A DNA stretch of 64,000 bases, taken from NCBI RefSeq assembly GCF_005221385.1, contig NZ_CP039904.1:248001-312000 (forward strand), given 5' to 3'. A program made the translations under genes and the position numbers. Below the pieces are notes generated by a model that saw only the letters and a program-made list of their open reading frames with translations, did no database searches and was not told the DNA's origin. Positions 43,089-53,529 of this stretch are shown in pieces. The stretch's first letter is position 1, and every line of letters starts with the position of its first letter. Source of the stretch: Agrobacterium tumefaciens. GTDB taxonomy: Bacteria; Pseudomonadota; Alphaproteobacteria; Rhizobiales; Rhizobiaceae.

Positions 43089-46000
43089 TCTCCAATTTCT
43101 GCATCAACCGGCCCGTCGCAACCACTCTTCTCGCCATCGGCCTCGTGCTGGCCGGGCTGGCCGGTTTCCGTCTGCTGCCCGTCGCCGCACTGCCGAAGGT
43201 CGACTTTCCGACAATCAGCGTCTCGTCGTCGCTATCAGGCGCTTCGCCGCAGACCATGGCCACATCGGTCACCACCCCGCTGGTCAAGCAGTTCGAGACC
43301 ATTCCGGGCGTCAGCGAGATCAGCGCCACCAATACGTTGGGCAACAGCTCGATCGTGCTGCAATTCGACCTCAACCGCGATATCGATGCGGCGGCTGCCG
43401 ACGTTCAGGCCGCAATTTCGCGGGCGCAGCGGCAATTGCCGAGCAACATGACGACAACGCCGAGCTACCGCAAGACCAACCCGGCCGATGCGCCGGTGCT
43501 GCTGCTTGCCGTCAACAGCAAGGAAATGCCGACCAGCAAGGTAGATGAAATCGCCGAAGATATTATCTCGCCGCTTCTGTCGACCATTTCCGGCGTCGCG
43601 CAGGTGAGCATCTACGGCGCGCAGACCTATGCCGTGCGGATCGGCCTCGATCCGGCGCAACTTCAGGCAAGAGGGCTCGGCGTCGATACCGTGACAACGG
43701 CCATTGCGCAGGCGAATAATCAGGTGCCTGTCGGCGCGTTGCAAAACGATAATCAGCGCCTGACGATCGAGGCGGATACCCAGCGCACCGATGCTGCTGC
43801 CTTCCGCTCGCTGGTTGTCGCGACTAACAACGGCGCTCCCATCCATCTCGGCGATATCGCAAATGTCACCGATAGCATCGACAATACCAACGCAGGCAGC
43901 TGGTTTGATGGCGAACAGGCCATCGTGCTTGCCGTGCAGCGCCAGCCGGACGCCAATACCGTTGATGTTGTGGATGCCATAAAGGCCAAGCTGCCGGCAC
44001 TTCGCCAGCAATTGCCGCCCTCGGTGAACATCAACGTCATGAACGATGCCTCGACAGCCATCACGGACGCGATCTCCGATGTGCAATTCACGCTTTTCCT
44101 TACCATCGGGCTGGTCGTCGCGGTCATCTATCTTTTCACCGGCCACCTGACGGCGACCATCATTCCAGGCCTTGCCGTGCCGCTGTCGCTGATCACCGCC
44201 TTTGGTGCGATGTATGTGCTGGGTTACAGCATCGACAATATCTCACTGCTTGGCCTGACATTGTCCGTGGGGCTTGTGGTTGACGACGCCATCGTCATGC
44301 TGGAAAACATCCTGCGCCTGCATGAAAAAGGGCTGACCATGCGGGAGGCGGCGCTTCAGGGGGCGGCGGAAGTCAGCAACACCATCCTGTCCATGTCCAT
44401 CTCGCTGGTTGCCGTGTTCATTCCCATCCTGTTGATGGGTGGGGTGATCGGCAGGTTATTCAACGAATTCGGCATGGTCGTCACGCTCGCGATCATGGCA
44501 TCGGCGCTGGTATCGCTCACGGTAACGCCGATGCTCGCCTCGCGCCTTTCCGGCAATTCGTCGAGACCGCCAGCCATTGTCCGCTGGTTCGATGCCGGTT
44601 TCGAGCGCACGCTGCGTGGTTATGGTCGTGCCGTCGGCTGGTGCCTTTCCCACCGCCGTGTGGTTCTGGCTTCGTTTCTGGCCTCGATCGCCGCCTCGCT
44701 CTTTCTGTTCGAGACCCTGCCCTCCAGCTTCTTCCCGCAGGAGGATATTGGCCGCCTTTCCGTGTCGACGCAGGCACGCGAAGACATTTCCTATACTGCG
44801 ATGCGTGACCTTCAGGCTCAGGTCGCGGACCAGATCCGCAAAAATCCGGCCGTTGTGCATGTCACGTCCATCGTCGGTGGCAATTCCCGCAATCCGCTGA
44901 ACAACGGTTCGATGTTCGTGGAACTGAAGCCCAAGGAACAACGCGCGCCGCTCAGCCAGGTACTCACGGAACTGGGGCAGGCCACATCGAAAGTCGCCGG
45001 CATCCGCACCTATATCAATCCGCAGCAGAGCCTGCGTTTTGGCGGGCGCAGCTCCGCCAGCCAGTACCAGCTCGTCGTTCAGGGCCTGAACGCCGACACC
45101 ACCAATGACTGGTCGAACAAGCTGATGGAAGCGATGCGCCGCGACCACACCTTCACGTCAGTCACCTCAGATGCCCAGAACGGCGCGATCGCCGCAACGA
45201 TTTCCGTCGACCCGGAAAAGGCGGCCGCCTTCGGCATCACCAACGACCAACTGCGCAAGACGCTGGAAATGTCCTTTGGCGGTTATACGGCGGCGCAAAT
45301 CCAGTCGACCGGCGATAGTTACGACGTGATTATCGAATTCGACAGCTCGAAACAGTGGAATGACGATTTCCTCAGCGATATCAACATTCTCTCCGCCAAA
45401 TCTGGCGTTCTTGTTCCGCTGTCCAACTTCGCCAGCCTGACCCGCACCCAAGCACCGGTCACCATCAACCAGACCGGCCAGCTCGTCTCCACCACGATTT
45501 CCTTCAACTTGCCGGATGGGGTGGCGCTTTCCGATGCCACCAGCCAGATCGATCAGCTCAAGAGCACGATCGGTCTGCCACAGGACGTTTTCACCAGCTA
45601 TGGCGGCACGGCGGCGATCTTCCAGCAGAGCCAGGGCAATACCGGCATCCTCATTCTGGCGGCGGTGCTGACCATTTATGTGGTTCTCGGCGTTCTCTAC
45701 GAAAGCTTCATCCATCCGCTGACCATCTTGTCCGGCCTGCCGGCGGCCGCCTTCGGCGCTCTGGTGGCATTGAAGGTGATGGGCATGGATTTTTCGATCA
45801 TCGCGCTTATCGGCCTTTTGATGCTGATCGGTATCGTCAAGAAAAACGCGATCATGATGATAGACGTTGCGGTAGAACTAATGCGCGAAAAGGCGGAACC
45901 GCCCGTCACCGCCATCCACGAAGCCTGCGTTCGCCGGTTCCGGCCTATCATGATGACGACCTTCTGCGCGCTGCTTGGGGCGCTTCCCATCGCACTCGGC

Positions 46001-46225
46001 TCAGGTGCAAGTTCGGAGCTGCGCCAGCCGCTCGGCGTCGCCGTGGTTGGCGGCCTCATCGTCTCGCAATTGCTGACGCTGTTCATCACGCCTGTCATCT
46101 TCGTGGAGATGGACCGCTTCGGCCATTTCCTCACTGGCCTGTTTTCCCGGAAAAAACCAGCCGGAAAACATGCCGAGCCGCAAAAACCGGAAAGCGAAGG
46201 TCAGCCCGATTCCGTTGCTGCCTAA
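43085..46225 (+). CDS. RND multidrug efflux pump, HAE1/MdtB-type
   Basis: Proton-driven inner-membrane transporter of 1046 residues, full length for the family, with 12 membrane segments and two large periplasmic loops. Landmarks are the N-terminal NFCINRPVATTLLAIGLVLA, the intramembrane proton-relay DD (VVDDAIVMLENI) and the matching IGIVKKNAIMMID in the second half. The N-terminus INRPVATTLL is typical of MdtB/MdtC-type pumps. No outer-membrane factor gene follows, so it presumably uses a TolC encoded elsewhere. Substrate unknown. Confidence 0.92.
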   Translation: MISNFCINRPVATTLLAIGLVLAGLAGFRLLPVAALPKVDFPTISVSSSLSGASPQTMATSVTTPLVKQFETIPGVSEISATNTLGNSSIVLQFDLNRDIDAAAADVQAAISRAQRQLPSNMTTTPSYRKTNPADAPVLLLAVNSKEMPTSKVDEIAEDIISPLLSTISGVAQVSIYGAQTYAVRIGLDPAQLQARGLGVDTVTTAIAQANNQVPVGALQNDNQRLTIEADTQRTDAAAFRSLVVATNNGAPIHLGDIANVTDSIDNTNAGSWFDGEQAIVLAVQRQPDANTVDVVDAIKAKLPALRQQLPPSVNINVMNDASTAITDAISDVQFTLFLTIGLVVAVIYLFTGHLTATIIPGLAVPLSLITAFGAMYVLGYSIDNISLLGLTLSVGLVVDDAIVMLENILRLHEKGLTMREAALQGAAEVSNTILSMSISLVAVFIPILLMGGVIGRLFNEFGMVVTLAIMASALVSLTVTPMLASRLSGNSSRPPAIVRWFDAGFERTLRGYGRAVGWCLSHRRVVLASFLASIAASLFLFETLPSSFFPQEDIGRLSVSTQAREDISYTAMRDLQAQVADQIRKNPAVVHVTSIVGGNSRNPLNNGSMFVELKPKEQRAPLSQVLTELGQATSKVAGIRTYINPQQSLRFGGRSSASQYQLVVQGLNADTTNDWSNKLMEAMRRDHTFTSVTSDAQNGAIAATISVDPEKAAAFGITNDQLRKTLEMSFGGYTAAQIQSTGDSYDVIIEFDSSKQWNDDFLSDINILSAKSGVLVPLSNFASLTRTQAPVTINQTGQLVSTTISFNLPDGVALSDATSQIDQLKSTIGLPQDVFTSYGGTAAIFQQSQGNTGILILAAVLTIYVVLGVLYESFIHPLTILSGLPAAAFGALVALKVMGMDFSIIALIGLLMLIGIVKKNAIMMIDVAVELMREKAEPPVTAIHEACVRRFRPIMMTTFCALLGALPIALGSGASSELRQPLGVAVVGGLIVSQLLTLFITPVIFVEMDRFGHFLTGLFSRKKPAGKHAEPQKPESEGQPDSVAA

Positions 46226-46230
46226 CCTCT

Positions 46231-46260
46231 TTTTCCGAGGCGCTTCAGCGCCTCGGAAAA
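46231..46260. terminator. Perfect hairpin after the RND pump gene
   Basis: TTTTCCGAGGCGC (46231-46243) and GCGCCTCGGAAAA (46248-46260) form a perfect 13-bp stem with a TTCA loop, 5 bp after the stop. No T run follows on either strand, so it may be a stabilising or weak terminator hairpin between convergent operons. Confidence 0.65.
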
Positions 46261-46352
46261 ACCTGCCGTCTGCAGTCGTGGATAAATACGGAGTGCGGCG
46301 GGCGCACTCCGTGAAAAATTAACCGGGCGGCAGCAGCACCGCCAAGTTTTTC

Positions 46353-46883
46353 CTACTGTCTGGAGAACCGGCCGAAGGCGCCGCCTGAAAAGCACAGGGG
46401 ATCACCATCGCGGTGGGCTGCACGCAGCACTTCGCCGACGATGATCGTGTGATCTCCCGCATCATGGGCGGCGGCCTGCCGGCATTCAAACCGGGCGAGT
46501 GTTCCGGGAATGACCGGCACACCCTCATCGTTCATTTCCCAGTCCAGATCGTCAAAGGCACGGCCGTTGCGGGTGAAGCGGGCGCTCAGCACATCCTGAT
46601 CGGCGCTCAGCACATGAATGGCGAAATGGGTGGCGCCGCTGAAGGCCGGATAACGCGACGAATTTTTGGCAGGCGACCACAGCACCAGCGGCGGATCGAG
46701 CGACACGGACGCAAAGCTGTTGACCGTCATGCCGATCGGGCCTTCCGGTGTTGTGGCCGTCACCACCGTGACCCCCGTCGTGAAGGCGCCAAGCGCGTTG
46801 CGAAAACTGCGGCTGTTTTCGCCGCCGGGAACGAATACATGCTCATTGGGCATTTTGATCGCCTCTGCCATTGCCACTGTCAT
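46353..46883 (-). CDS. smoA: Flavin reductase SmoA (sulfoquinovose monooxygenase partner)
   Basis: A 176-residue flavin reductase-like protein (split beta-barrel FMN-binding fold) with GAFTTGVTVVTA and MTVNSFASVSLDPPLVLWS, typical of NADH:FMN reductases. It supplies FMNH2 to the monooxygenase SmoC. The ATG at 46883 is preferred over a GTG at 46886 because GAGG then has a normal spacing. Its start overlaps the stop of smoB (TGATG). Third gene of the minus-strand smoCBA transcript. Confidence 0.92.
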   Translation of the reverse strand: MTVAMAEAIKMPNEHVFVPGGENSRSFRNALGAFTTGVTVVTATTPEGPIGMTVNSFASVSLDPPLVLWSPAKNSSRYPAFSGATHFAIHVLSADQDVLSARFTRNGRAFDDLDWEMNDEGVPVIPGTLARFECRQAAAHDAGDHTIIVGEVLRAAHRDGDPLCFSGGAFGRFSRQ

Positions 46884-47776
46884 CACGGCACCTCGTTTCC
46901 GATTGCGAGTGTATAAAGCTCAAACCATGTCTGGCGGTCGATTGTGACACGCAGGGCGTCAGCCGCCGTTTTGATGCGTTCGATATTGTTAGTGCCGAGC
47001 ACCGGCACGATCTTCGACGGATGGCGCAAAAGCCAGGCGATGGCGACAGCGGTGGCATCCACGCCCTGCTCCTTGCCGATGCGCTGCAGCGCCGCCATTG
47101 TTCCACCATGGGCCCCGGAAAACAGCGAACCGCCGCCAAGCGGCGACCAGGCCATCGGCGAAACCCGCTTTTCCTGCAGGAAGGCGAGATCGCCATTGGT
47201 GAAACTATCCGTGGCAAGCAGGCTCATTTCGATCTGGTTCGTCACCAGCCGGTTTTTCATGGCAGATTGCAGCAGCGAGAAATCCCATGGGCGGAAGTTG
47301 GAGACGCCAACGGCCTTCACCTTGCCCGACGCCACCAGTGCGTCGAGCGCCTTGCCGGTTTCCTCCGCATCGATCAGCGGATCAGGTCGATGAATGAGCA
47401 GGAGATCGACATAGTCGGTTCCCATGTCGCGCAGGGATGCCTCGACCGACGCATTGATATGGCCAGCCGTCGTATCGTAATGCTTGACGCGGGCGGCGGA
47501 GTGCCGGCCGGCCGGCGCGACGATGCCGCATTTGGTGACGATCTCGATCTTGTCACGCAGTCCCGGAGCAGCCTTCAGGCCTCCACCCAGAATGGCTTCC
47601 GCCGTGTATCCGCCGTAAATATCGGCCTGATCCATGGTAGTGATTCCCTGCACCAGGCAGGCTTCGATCTTGGCCTGCACATGGGCGGGCGACGTGTCCT
47701 TATCGTCACCGATGCGCCACATGCCGTAAACGATGCGGCTGAGTTCCAATGTTTCAGAAAGAGCGATGCGTTCCAT
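46883..47776 (-). CDS. smoB: Aldo/keto reductase SmoB (6-oxo-glucose reductase)
   Basis: NADPH-dependent aldo/keto reductase of 297 residues that in the Agrobacterium sulfoquinovose pathway reduces 6-oxo-glucose to glucose. The family pattern is clear: DQADIYGGYTAEAILG with the catalytic Asp and Tyr, LLLIHRPDP with the active-site His, GVSNFRPWD and the C-terminal cofactor-binding segment VPVLGTNNIERIK. It is coupled at both ends, overlapping smoC by one base and smoA by one. Identification rests on family plus complete operon context. Confidence 0.92.
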   Translation of the reverse strand: MERIALSETLELSRIVYGMWRIGDDKDTSPAHVQAKIEACLVQGITTMDQADIYGGYTAEAILGGGLKAAPGLRDKIEIVTKCGIVAPAGRHSAARVKHYDTTAGHINASVEASLRDMGTDYVDLLLIHRPDPLIDAEETGKALDALVASGKVKAVGVSNFRPWDFSLLQSAMKNRLVTNQIEMSLLATDSFTNGDLAFLQEKRVSPMAWSPLGGGSLFSGAHGGTMAALQRIGKEQGVDATAVAIAWLLRHPSKIVPVLGTNNIERIKTAADALRVTIDRQTWFELYTLAIGNEVP

Positions 47777-48933
47777 CAGTGGCGTTCCCCGTTGCCGAGC
47801 GGCGTGGCAGGCGTTTCAGAAGGCACCCGGCCGTAAGCATGCGGCAGGGAGCAGGTTTTCATCTGCGGCAGAACCTTGCTGCCGAAGTGTTCCGCCTCGT
47901 CAATATGCGGATAGCCGGAAAGAATGAAGGCGCGAATGCCCATCTTCTGGTATTCTTCCAGCGTCGACAGAACCTGATCCGTCGAACCGACAAGGGCCGC
48001 ACCACAGCCGGAGCGCGCCCGGCCGATGCCGGTCCACAGATTGGGTTCAACATAACCGAACTTGTCAGCCAGTTCGCGGGCACGCGCCTGGTGCGACACG
48101 CCGAGCGAGCCGCTGTCATGGGCGCGGTTGCGGATCAGCTGGCCATATTCGTCATCCAGCTTCGAGACGAGATGCTCTGCATATTCGCGGGCTTCCTGTT
48201 CGGTATCGCGCACCACCATATGGACACGCAGGCCGTAATCCAGCGTGCGGCCATGGGCGGCAGCGCGTTCGTTGGCGGCGCGCATGCGGTCCGCCAGCTG
48301 GTCCTTCGTCTCCGGCCACATCAGATAGACGTCGCATTGCGCGCCGCAAAGTTCGAGCGCATCCGGCGAATATCCGCCGAAATAAAGCAGCGGTCCGCCA
48401 TTCTGCTGGTAGGGTCGTGCCGGCTCGGTGGAGACGCCCTTGAACTGGTAGATCTCGCCGTCATGGTCGATGGTGTCACGTGTCCATGCCTGACGCAGTA
48501 TCTCAACGACCTCATGGCTGCGCTTGTAACGAAACGCGCTGTCGGCCACTTCACCGGGAAAGTCGGAACTGATGACGTTGAGCGTCAGGCGGCCTTTCAG
48601 CATGTGGTCGAGCGTGGCCACCGTGCGTGCGAGCATGATCGGCTGCATCTCGCCGCAGCGTATCGCCGCGAGGAAATTGATACGGTCGCTGATCGGCGCG
48701 CAGCCGGCGACGAAGCTCAGCGTATCCTGCCCGACCTGATAGGATGAGGGGCAGAGGATGTTGCGGAAACCGAGTTCCTCGGCCTTTTTGACGATATCGG
48801 AACAATGCTCAAAACTGGAGCGCAGGCTACCGTCAGGCACGCCCAGATAGGCGTAATCATCGGAGCACAAAGCGGAAAACCAGGAGACCTCGGCAGCATC
48901 GAGATCAGCGGATGTAACGGGTACGACGGTCAT
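47776..48933 (-). CDS. smoC: Sulfoquinovose monooxygenase SmoC
   Basis: A 385-residue FMNH2- and O2-dependent luciferase-like monooxygenase. In the smo pathway it cleaves the C-S bond of sulfoquinovose to give 6-oxo-glucose and sulfite. Alkanesulfonate monooxygenase features are visible (LTLNVISSDFPGE, GGPLLYFGGYSPDALE, WTGIGRARSGCGAALVGS). It heads the smoCBA transcript, divergent from smoD with 100 bp between, where a candidate regulator site lies. Distinguished from the SsuD-like protein at 22269 by its context and N-terminal extension. Confidence 0.93.
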   Translation of the reverse strand: MTVVPVTSADLDAAEVSWFSALCSDDYAYLGVPDGSLRSSFEHCSDIVKKAEELGFRNILCPSSYQVGQDTLSFVAGCAPISDRINFLAAIRCGEMQPIMLARTVATLDHMLKGRLTLNVISSDFPGEVADSAFRYKRSHEVVEILRQAWTRDTIDHDGEIYQFKGVSTEPARPYQQNGGPLLYFGGYSPDALELCGAQCDVYLMWPETKDQLADRMRAANERAAAHGRTLDYGLRVHMVVRDTEQEAREYAEHLVSKLDDEYGQLIRNRAHDSGSLGVSHQARARELADKFGYVEPNLWTGIGRARSGCGAALVGSTDQVLSTLEEYQKMGIRAFILSGYPHIDEAEHFGSKVLPQMKTCSLPHAYGRVPSETPATPLGNGERH

Positions 48934-48988
48934 GCAATTCCTCCTCAGGGCCGCTCTTGTTTTTCTTGCATAACATCAAGAAATATGT

Positions 48989-49008
48989 AAATCAATGATG
49001 TATCAATT
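48989..49008. promoter_or_regulatory. Candidate SmoD operator 1 (smoC/smoD intergenic)
   Basis: On the minus strand this reads AATTGATACATCATTGATTT. A copy that differs at two of 20 positions, AATTGATACACTATTGATTT, occurs on the plus strand at 49881-49900 before smoE. The two promoter regions of the cluster thus share one motif. Binding by SmoD is inferred. Confidence 0.65.
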
Positions 49009-49033
49009 TTTGTTTCGGGGAGGAAACGGCATC

Positions 49034-49738
49034 ATGAAACACACTGGCGGCAGCCTGCCCATGTATCTGCAGATCGCTGAAATGCTGGTGCGCGAGGTGG
49101 CCGCGGGCCGGCTGATCGACGGCGAAAAGCTGGCGCCGGAACGGGATATGGCTGCCGATCTCGGCATCGCCGTCGGCACGCTTCGCAAGTCGCTCGCAGA
49201 ACTGCAGGAGCGCGGGTTGCTGGAACGCGTGCAGGGTTCGGGCAATTACATCCGTGCCGTCAGCGATCCGCAAAGCGTTTACGCCTTCTTCCGTCTTGAG
49301 ATGATCGAGGGCGGCGGCCTGCCGACGGCTGAGGTTCTGGATGTGGCGCGGCTTGCCAAGCCCGCCGCCCTGCCCGCTTTCGGCACCTCAGCGGAAGGAC
49401 ATCGCATCCGCCGCCTCCGGCGCATTGCCGGAAAACCGGCGGCAATCGAGGAAATCTGGCTTGATGGCTCTTATGTCGACACGATCGCCATCGAGCACAT
49501 GTCGGAATCCCTCTATCTCTATTACCGCACCCGTCTCAATCTCTGGATATCGAAGGCGGAAGACCGCATCGACCTGGGCGATGTACCCGAATGGGCGCCC
49601 GAGGCCTTCGGTCAGAAGCCGGGCGCGCCGGTGCCGCGCGTGCTGCGTCTCAGCCAGGCGCAGGATGGCGCGGTGGCTGAAGTTTCATGGACCTGGTTCG
49701 ACCATACGGTTGCCCGCTACGTTTCTCGCATACGTTGA
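49034..49738 (+). CDS. smoD: GntR-family (HutC/UTRA-type) regulator SmoD
   Basis: A 234-residue regulator with an N-terminal winged helix-turn-helix (APERDMAADLGIAVGTLRKS) and a UTRA-type ligand domain ending in a Trp-rich strand VSWTWFDHTVARYV. The ATG at 49034 is supported by GGGGAGGAAA, whereas the more upstream ATG at 48995 overlaps the operator motif. It lies between the divergent enzyme and transport arms of the smo cluster and is its assigned regulator in Agrobacterium, presumably responding to sulfoquinovose. Confidence 0.9.
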   Translation: MKHTGGSLPMYLQIAEMLVREVAAGRLIDGEKLAPERDMAADLGIAVGTLRKSLAELQERGLLERVQGSGNYIRAVSDPQSVYAFFRLEMIEGGGLPTAEVLDVARLAKPAALPAFGTSAEGHRIRRLRRIAGKPAAIEEIWLDGSYVDTIAIEHMSESLYLYYRTRLNLWISKAEDRIDLGDVPEWAPEAFGQKPGAPVPRVLRLSQAQDGAVAEVSWTWFDHTVARYVSRIR

Positions 49739-50073
49739 GATCACCGCATATTCGCGTGATCCACATGGAGGCAAGAATTTGACGGGAGGCAAGGAAGCGA
49801 CAACCTGCCTTGCGGCGAGTTTCGCCACTATATTTCTTTAAATCAACAACTTAATAGTTTTTGATTTCTGTCAGAAATAAAATTGATACACTATTGATTT
49901 CCTTTTTGTGAAAGGTAATATCACGGAATTAGGGAGACAGGCGTTTCGCCATCCCACGTTATCGCCGGATAATCGGAACAGATTTTCGACAGAGCGATGC
50001 GTGGAACTTGAAGGTTGATACCGGCTTTTGCGTCCATCCGGATTTTGGACGCGCCGGTTGTGAGGAGGAAAAT
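49739..50073. other. Leader and promoter region of smoEFGHI
   Basis: A 335-bp gap without a gene. The A/T-rich part at 49835-49915 holds the operator candidate at 49881-49900 and extra TGATTT/AAATCA elements. A ribosome site TGAGGAGGAAA stands before smoE. Confidence 0.55.
49881..49900. promoter_or_regulatory. Candidate SmoD operator 2 (upstream of smoE)
   Basis: AATTGATACACTATTGATTT matches the motif in the smoC/smoD gap at 18 of 20 bases. It contains TTGAT twice, 11 bp apart, in direct orientation, so the two copies would face the same side of the helix. Confidence 0.65.
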
Positions 50074-51150
50074 ATGGCTTCAGTCAGCCTGCGCAAGCTG
50101 GACAAGAGTTACGGTGCCCTGCGCATCGTCAAGGGCATCGACCTTGAAATCAACGATGGCGAATTCGTGGTTTTCGTCGGGCCTTCCGGCTGCGGCAAAT
50201 CCACGACGCTGCGCATGGTCGCGGGGCTTGAGAGCATCAGCGGCGGTGAGGTCATGATCGGCGATCGCGTCGTCAACCGGCTGCCGCCGCGTGAACGTGA
50301 CATCGCCATGGTGTTTCAGGACTATGCGCTTTATCCGCACAAGACCGTGCGCGAAAACATGGGGTTCAGCCTGAAAGTGCGCGGTGTGAGCGCCTCGCAG
50401 GCCAATGCCAGCATCGATGAGGCGGCGAAGATGCTCGGCATCGAGCATCTGCTTGACCGTCGCCCCGGCCAGCTTTCCGGCGGCCAGCGCCAGCGTGTGG
50501 CCATGGGCCGTGCCATCGTGCGCCGTCCCCAGGTCTTTTTGTTCGACGAGCCGCTTTCCAACCTCGACGCCAAGCTGCGCGGGCAGGTTCGCACGGAAAT
50601 CAAGCGCCTGCACCAGCAGCTCGGCACGACAATCATCTATGTCACCCATGATCAGGTTGAGGCCATGACGCTGGCCGACCGCATCGTTATCCTGCGCGGC
50701 GGCGATATCGAGCAGGTCGGCACGCCGGACGAGGTCTATAACCGTCCGGAAAGCGTCTTCGTCGGCGGTTTTGTCGGTGCACCCGCCATGAATTTCGCCC
50801 GCGCCAGGGTGAACGGCGACCGGCTGACATTTTCCGACGGCAATTCCCTGCCGATGGGGGCCATCCGGCCAGCGCGCGAAACGGGCCTCGAAGGCCGCGA
50901 AGTCATCGTCGGCATTCGCCCCGAACATTTCGGCCCCGCCGAGGGCTTCGATACGCAGCTTGCGGTCAAGGTGCAGGTGGTGGAGCCGCTGGGTTCAGAC
51001 ACACTCGTCCATTTCAGCCTCGGAGATGCGGCGCTGACCGCAAGGATGCCGCCGCAGCTTCGCCCGGCACCGAACGAGGAGCTTAGGATCGGGCTCGATC
51101 CGTCCAAGGTTCATCTTTTCGACGCCGCGACGGAACGCTCAATCCACTGA
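50074..51150 (+). CDS. smoE: SQGro ABC transporter ATP-binding protein SmoE
   Basis: A 358-residue sugar-transporter ATPase of the MalK/UgpC group. Walker A GPSGCGKST, signature LSGGQRQR, Walker B VFLFDEPLSNLD and the C-terminal TOBE regulatory region (VGIRPEHF) are all present. The ATG at 50074 follows TGAGGAGGAAA. It energises SmoGH for uptake of sulfoquinovosyl glycerol and opens the smoEFGHI transcript. Because one ATPase gene serves two permeases, it would work as a homodimer. Confidence 0.93.
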   Translation: MASVSLRKLDKSYGALRIVKGIDLEINDGEFVVFVGPSGCGKSTTLRMVAGLESISGGEVMIGDRVVNRLPPRERDIAMVFQDYALYPHKTVRENMGFSLKVRGVSASQANASIDEAAKMLGIEHLLDRRPGQLSGGQRQRVAMGRAIVRRPQVFLFDEPLSNLDAKLRGQVRTEIKRLHQQLGTTIIYVTHDQVEAMTLADRIVILRGGDIEQVGTPDEVYNRPESVFVGGFVGAPAMNFARARVNGDRLTFSDGNSLPMGAIRPARETGLEGREVIVGIRPEHFGPAEGFDTQLAVKVQVVEPLGSDTLVHFSLGDAALTARMPPQLRPAPNEELRIGLDPSKVHLFDAATERSIH

Positions 51151-51190
51151 TTGCCGGGCGTGGAAACGCTGCGGCCAACGGGTTTAATAA

Positions 51191-52438
<1,248 letters not shown>

Positions 52439-52565
52439 GCTTCAAGGCCGGAAAGCGGCATGGTTTCATGCCCTTTCCGGCTGCTTCGACTGAATAAGAA
52501 TAAACGCGCCCGGGCGGCGCGATAGACGGGCCGGATATGAACCGGTCCGATCGGGAGACGATGAC

Positions 52566-53525
52566 GTGAATCCAGTTGCGGGAGTGGCAGGTGTGACAAT
52601 GTCGGAAAGAACCATGGTCCGGGTGGACGAAAAGCAGCTGCCGCGCTGGACGCGGTGGCTCGATCTCGGCGACCGGTCGCTTGCCGTGCTTCTGCTGGCG
52701 CCTGCCGCCATTCTTCTGTCGCTGATCATCGTCTATCCGGTGGCGCGGCTCGTCTATACCTCGTTTTTCAGCCTGTCGCTGACATCGGGCCTGCCGGCCG
52801 AATTTATCGGCTTTGAAAACTATACGGCGATGTTCGATGATCCGATCTTCTGGGAAACGACCTGGAACACGGTGCTGATAACGCTGATTACCGTGCCCGG
52901 CGCCCTGTTCATGGGCCTCGGCCTCGCGCTGCTCGCCAACTTGCCCTTTTCCATGCAATGGCCGATGCGCCTGTCGCTGCTCATCCCGTGGGCGCTGCCG
53001 CTCTCCTTTGCCGGCCTGATCTTTGCGTGGTTTTTCCACTACGAATATGGCGTGGTCAATGATGTGCTGAACCGGCTGGGCTTTGAAGGCGTCATCTGGT
53101 TCAATTCCCCGAACTGGGCCTTTGCGGCCATCTGCCTGACGATCATCTGGAAGACATCCTCCTTCATGGCGCTGATGATCCTTGCCGGCCTGCAGACCAT
53201 TCCGCGCTCGCTTTATGAGGCGGCAGATGTGGATGGCGCCGGCAAAATCCGGCAATTCTTCGAAATCACTCTGCCGCTCCTGAAGCCCTCGATCGTCGTC
53301 GCGCTCATCTTCCGCACGATCACGGCGCTGCAGACCTTTGATATTCCTTACATGATGACCGGCGGCGGGCCGGGCACATCCACCACAACCCTTGCCATGT
53401 ATATCCACCAGAACACCGTTTCCTTCCTCGACCTCGGTTACGGTTCGGCCTTGGCGGTCATGATGTTTGCGCTTTCCATGTGCGTCACCGCCGTTTACCT
53501 CCGCATCATCAGGACGAAGGACTAA
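52566..53525 (+). CDS. smoG: SQGro ABC transporter permease SmoG
   Basis: MalF-type inner-membrane permease with six hydrophobic segments and the ATPase-coupling motif EAADVDGAGKIRQFFEITLP. Two starts are possible: GTG at 52566, with GGGAG eight bases upstream, giving 319 residues, and ATG at 52599 giving 308. The GTG is used here because of the better ribosome site; the N-terminal difference is outside the membrane part. It lies 127 bp after smoF and 4 bp before smoH. Confidence 0.9.
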   Translation: MNPVAGVAGVTMSERTMVRVDEKQLPRWTRWLDLGDRSLAVLLLAPAAILLSLIIVYPVARLVYTSFFSLSLTSGLPAEFIGFENYTAMFDDPIFWETTWNTVLITLITVPGALFMGLGLALLANLPFSMQWPMRLSLLIPWALPLSFAGLIFAWFFHYEYGVVNDVLNRLGFEGVIWFNSPNWAFAAICLTIIWKTSSFMALMILAGLQTIPRSLYEAADVDGAGKIRQFFEITLPLLKPSIVVALIFRTITALQTFDIPYMMTGGGPGTSTTTLAMYIHQNTVSFLDLGYGSALAVMMFALSMCVTAVYLRIIRTKD

Positions 53526-53529
53526 AGCC

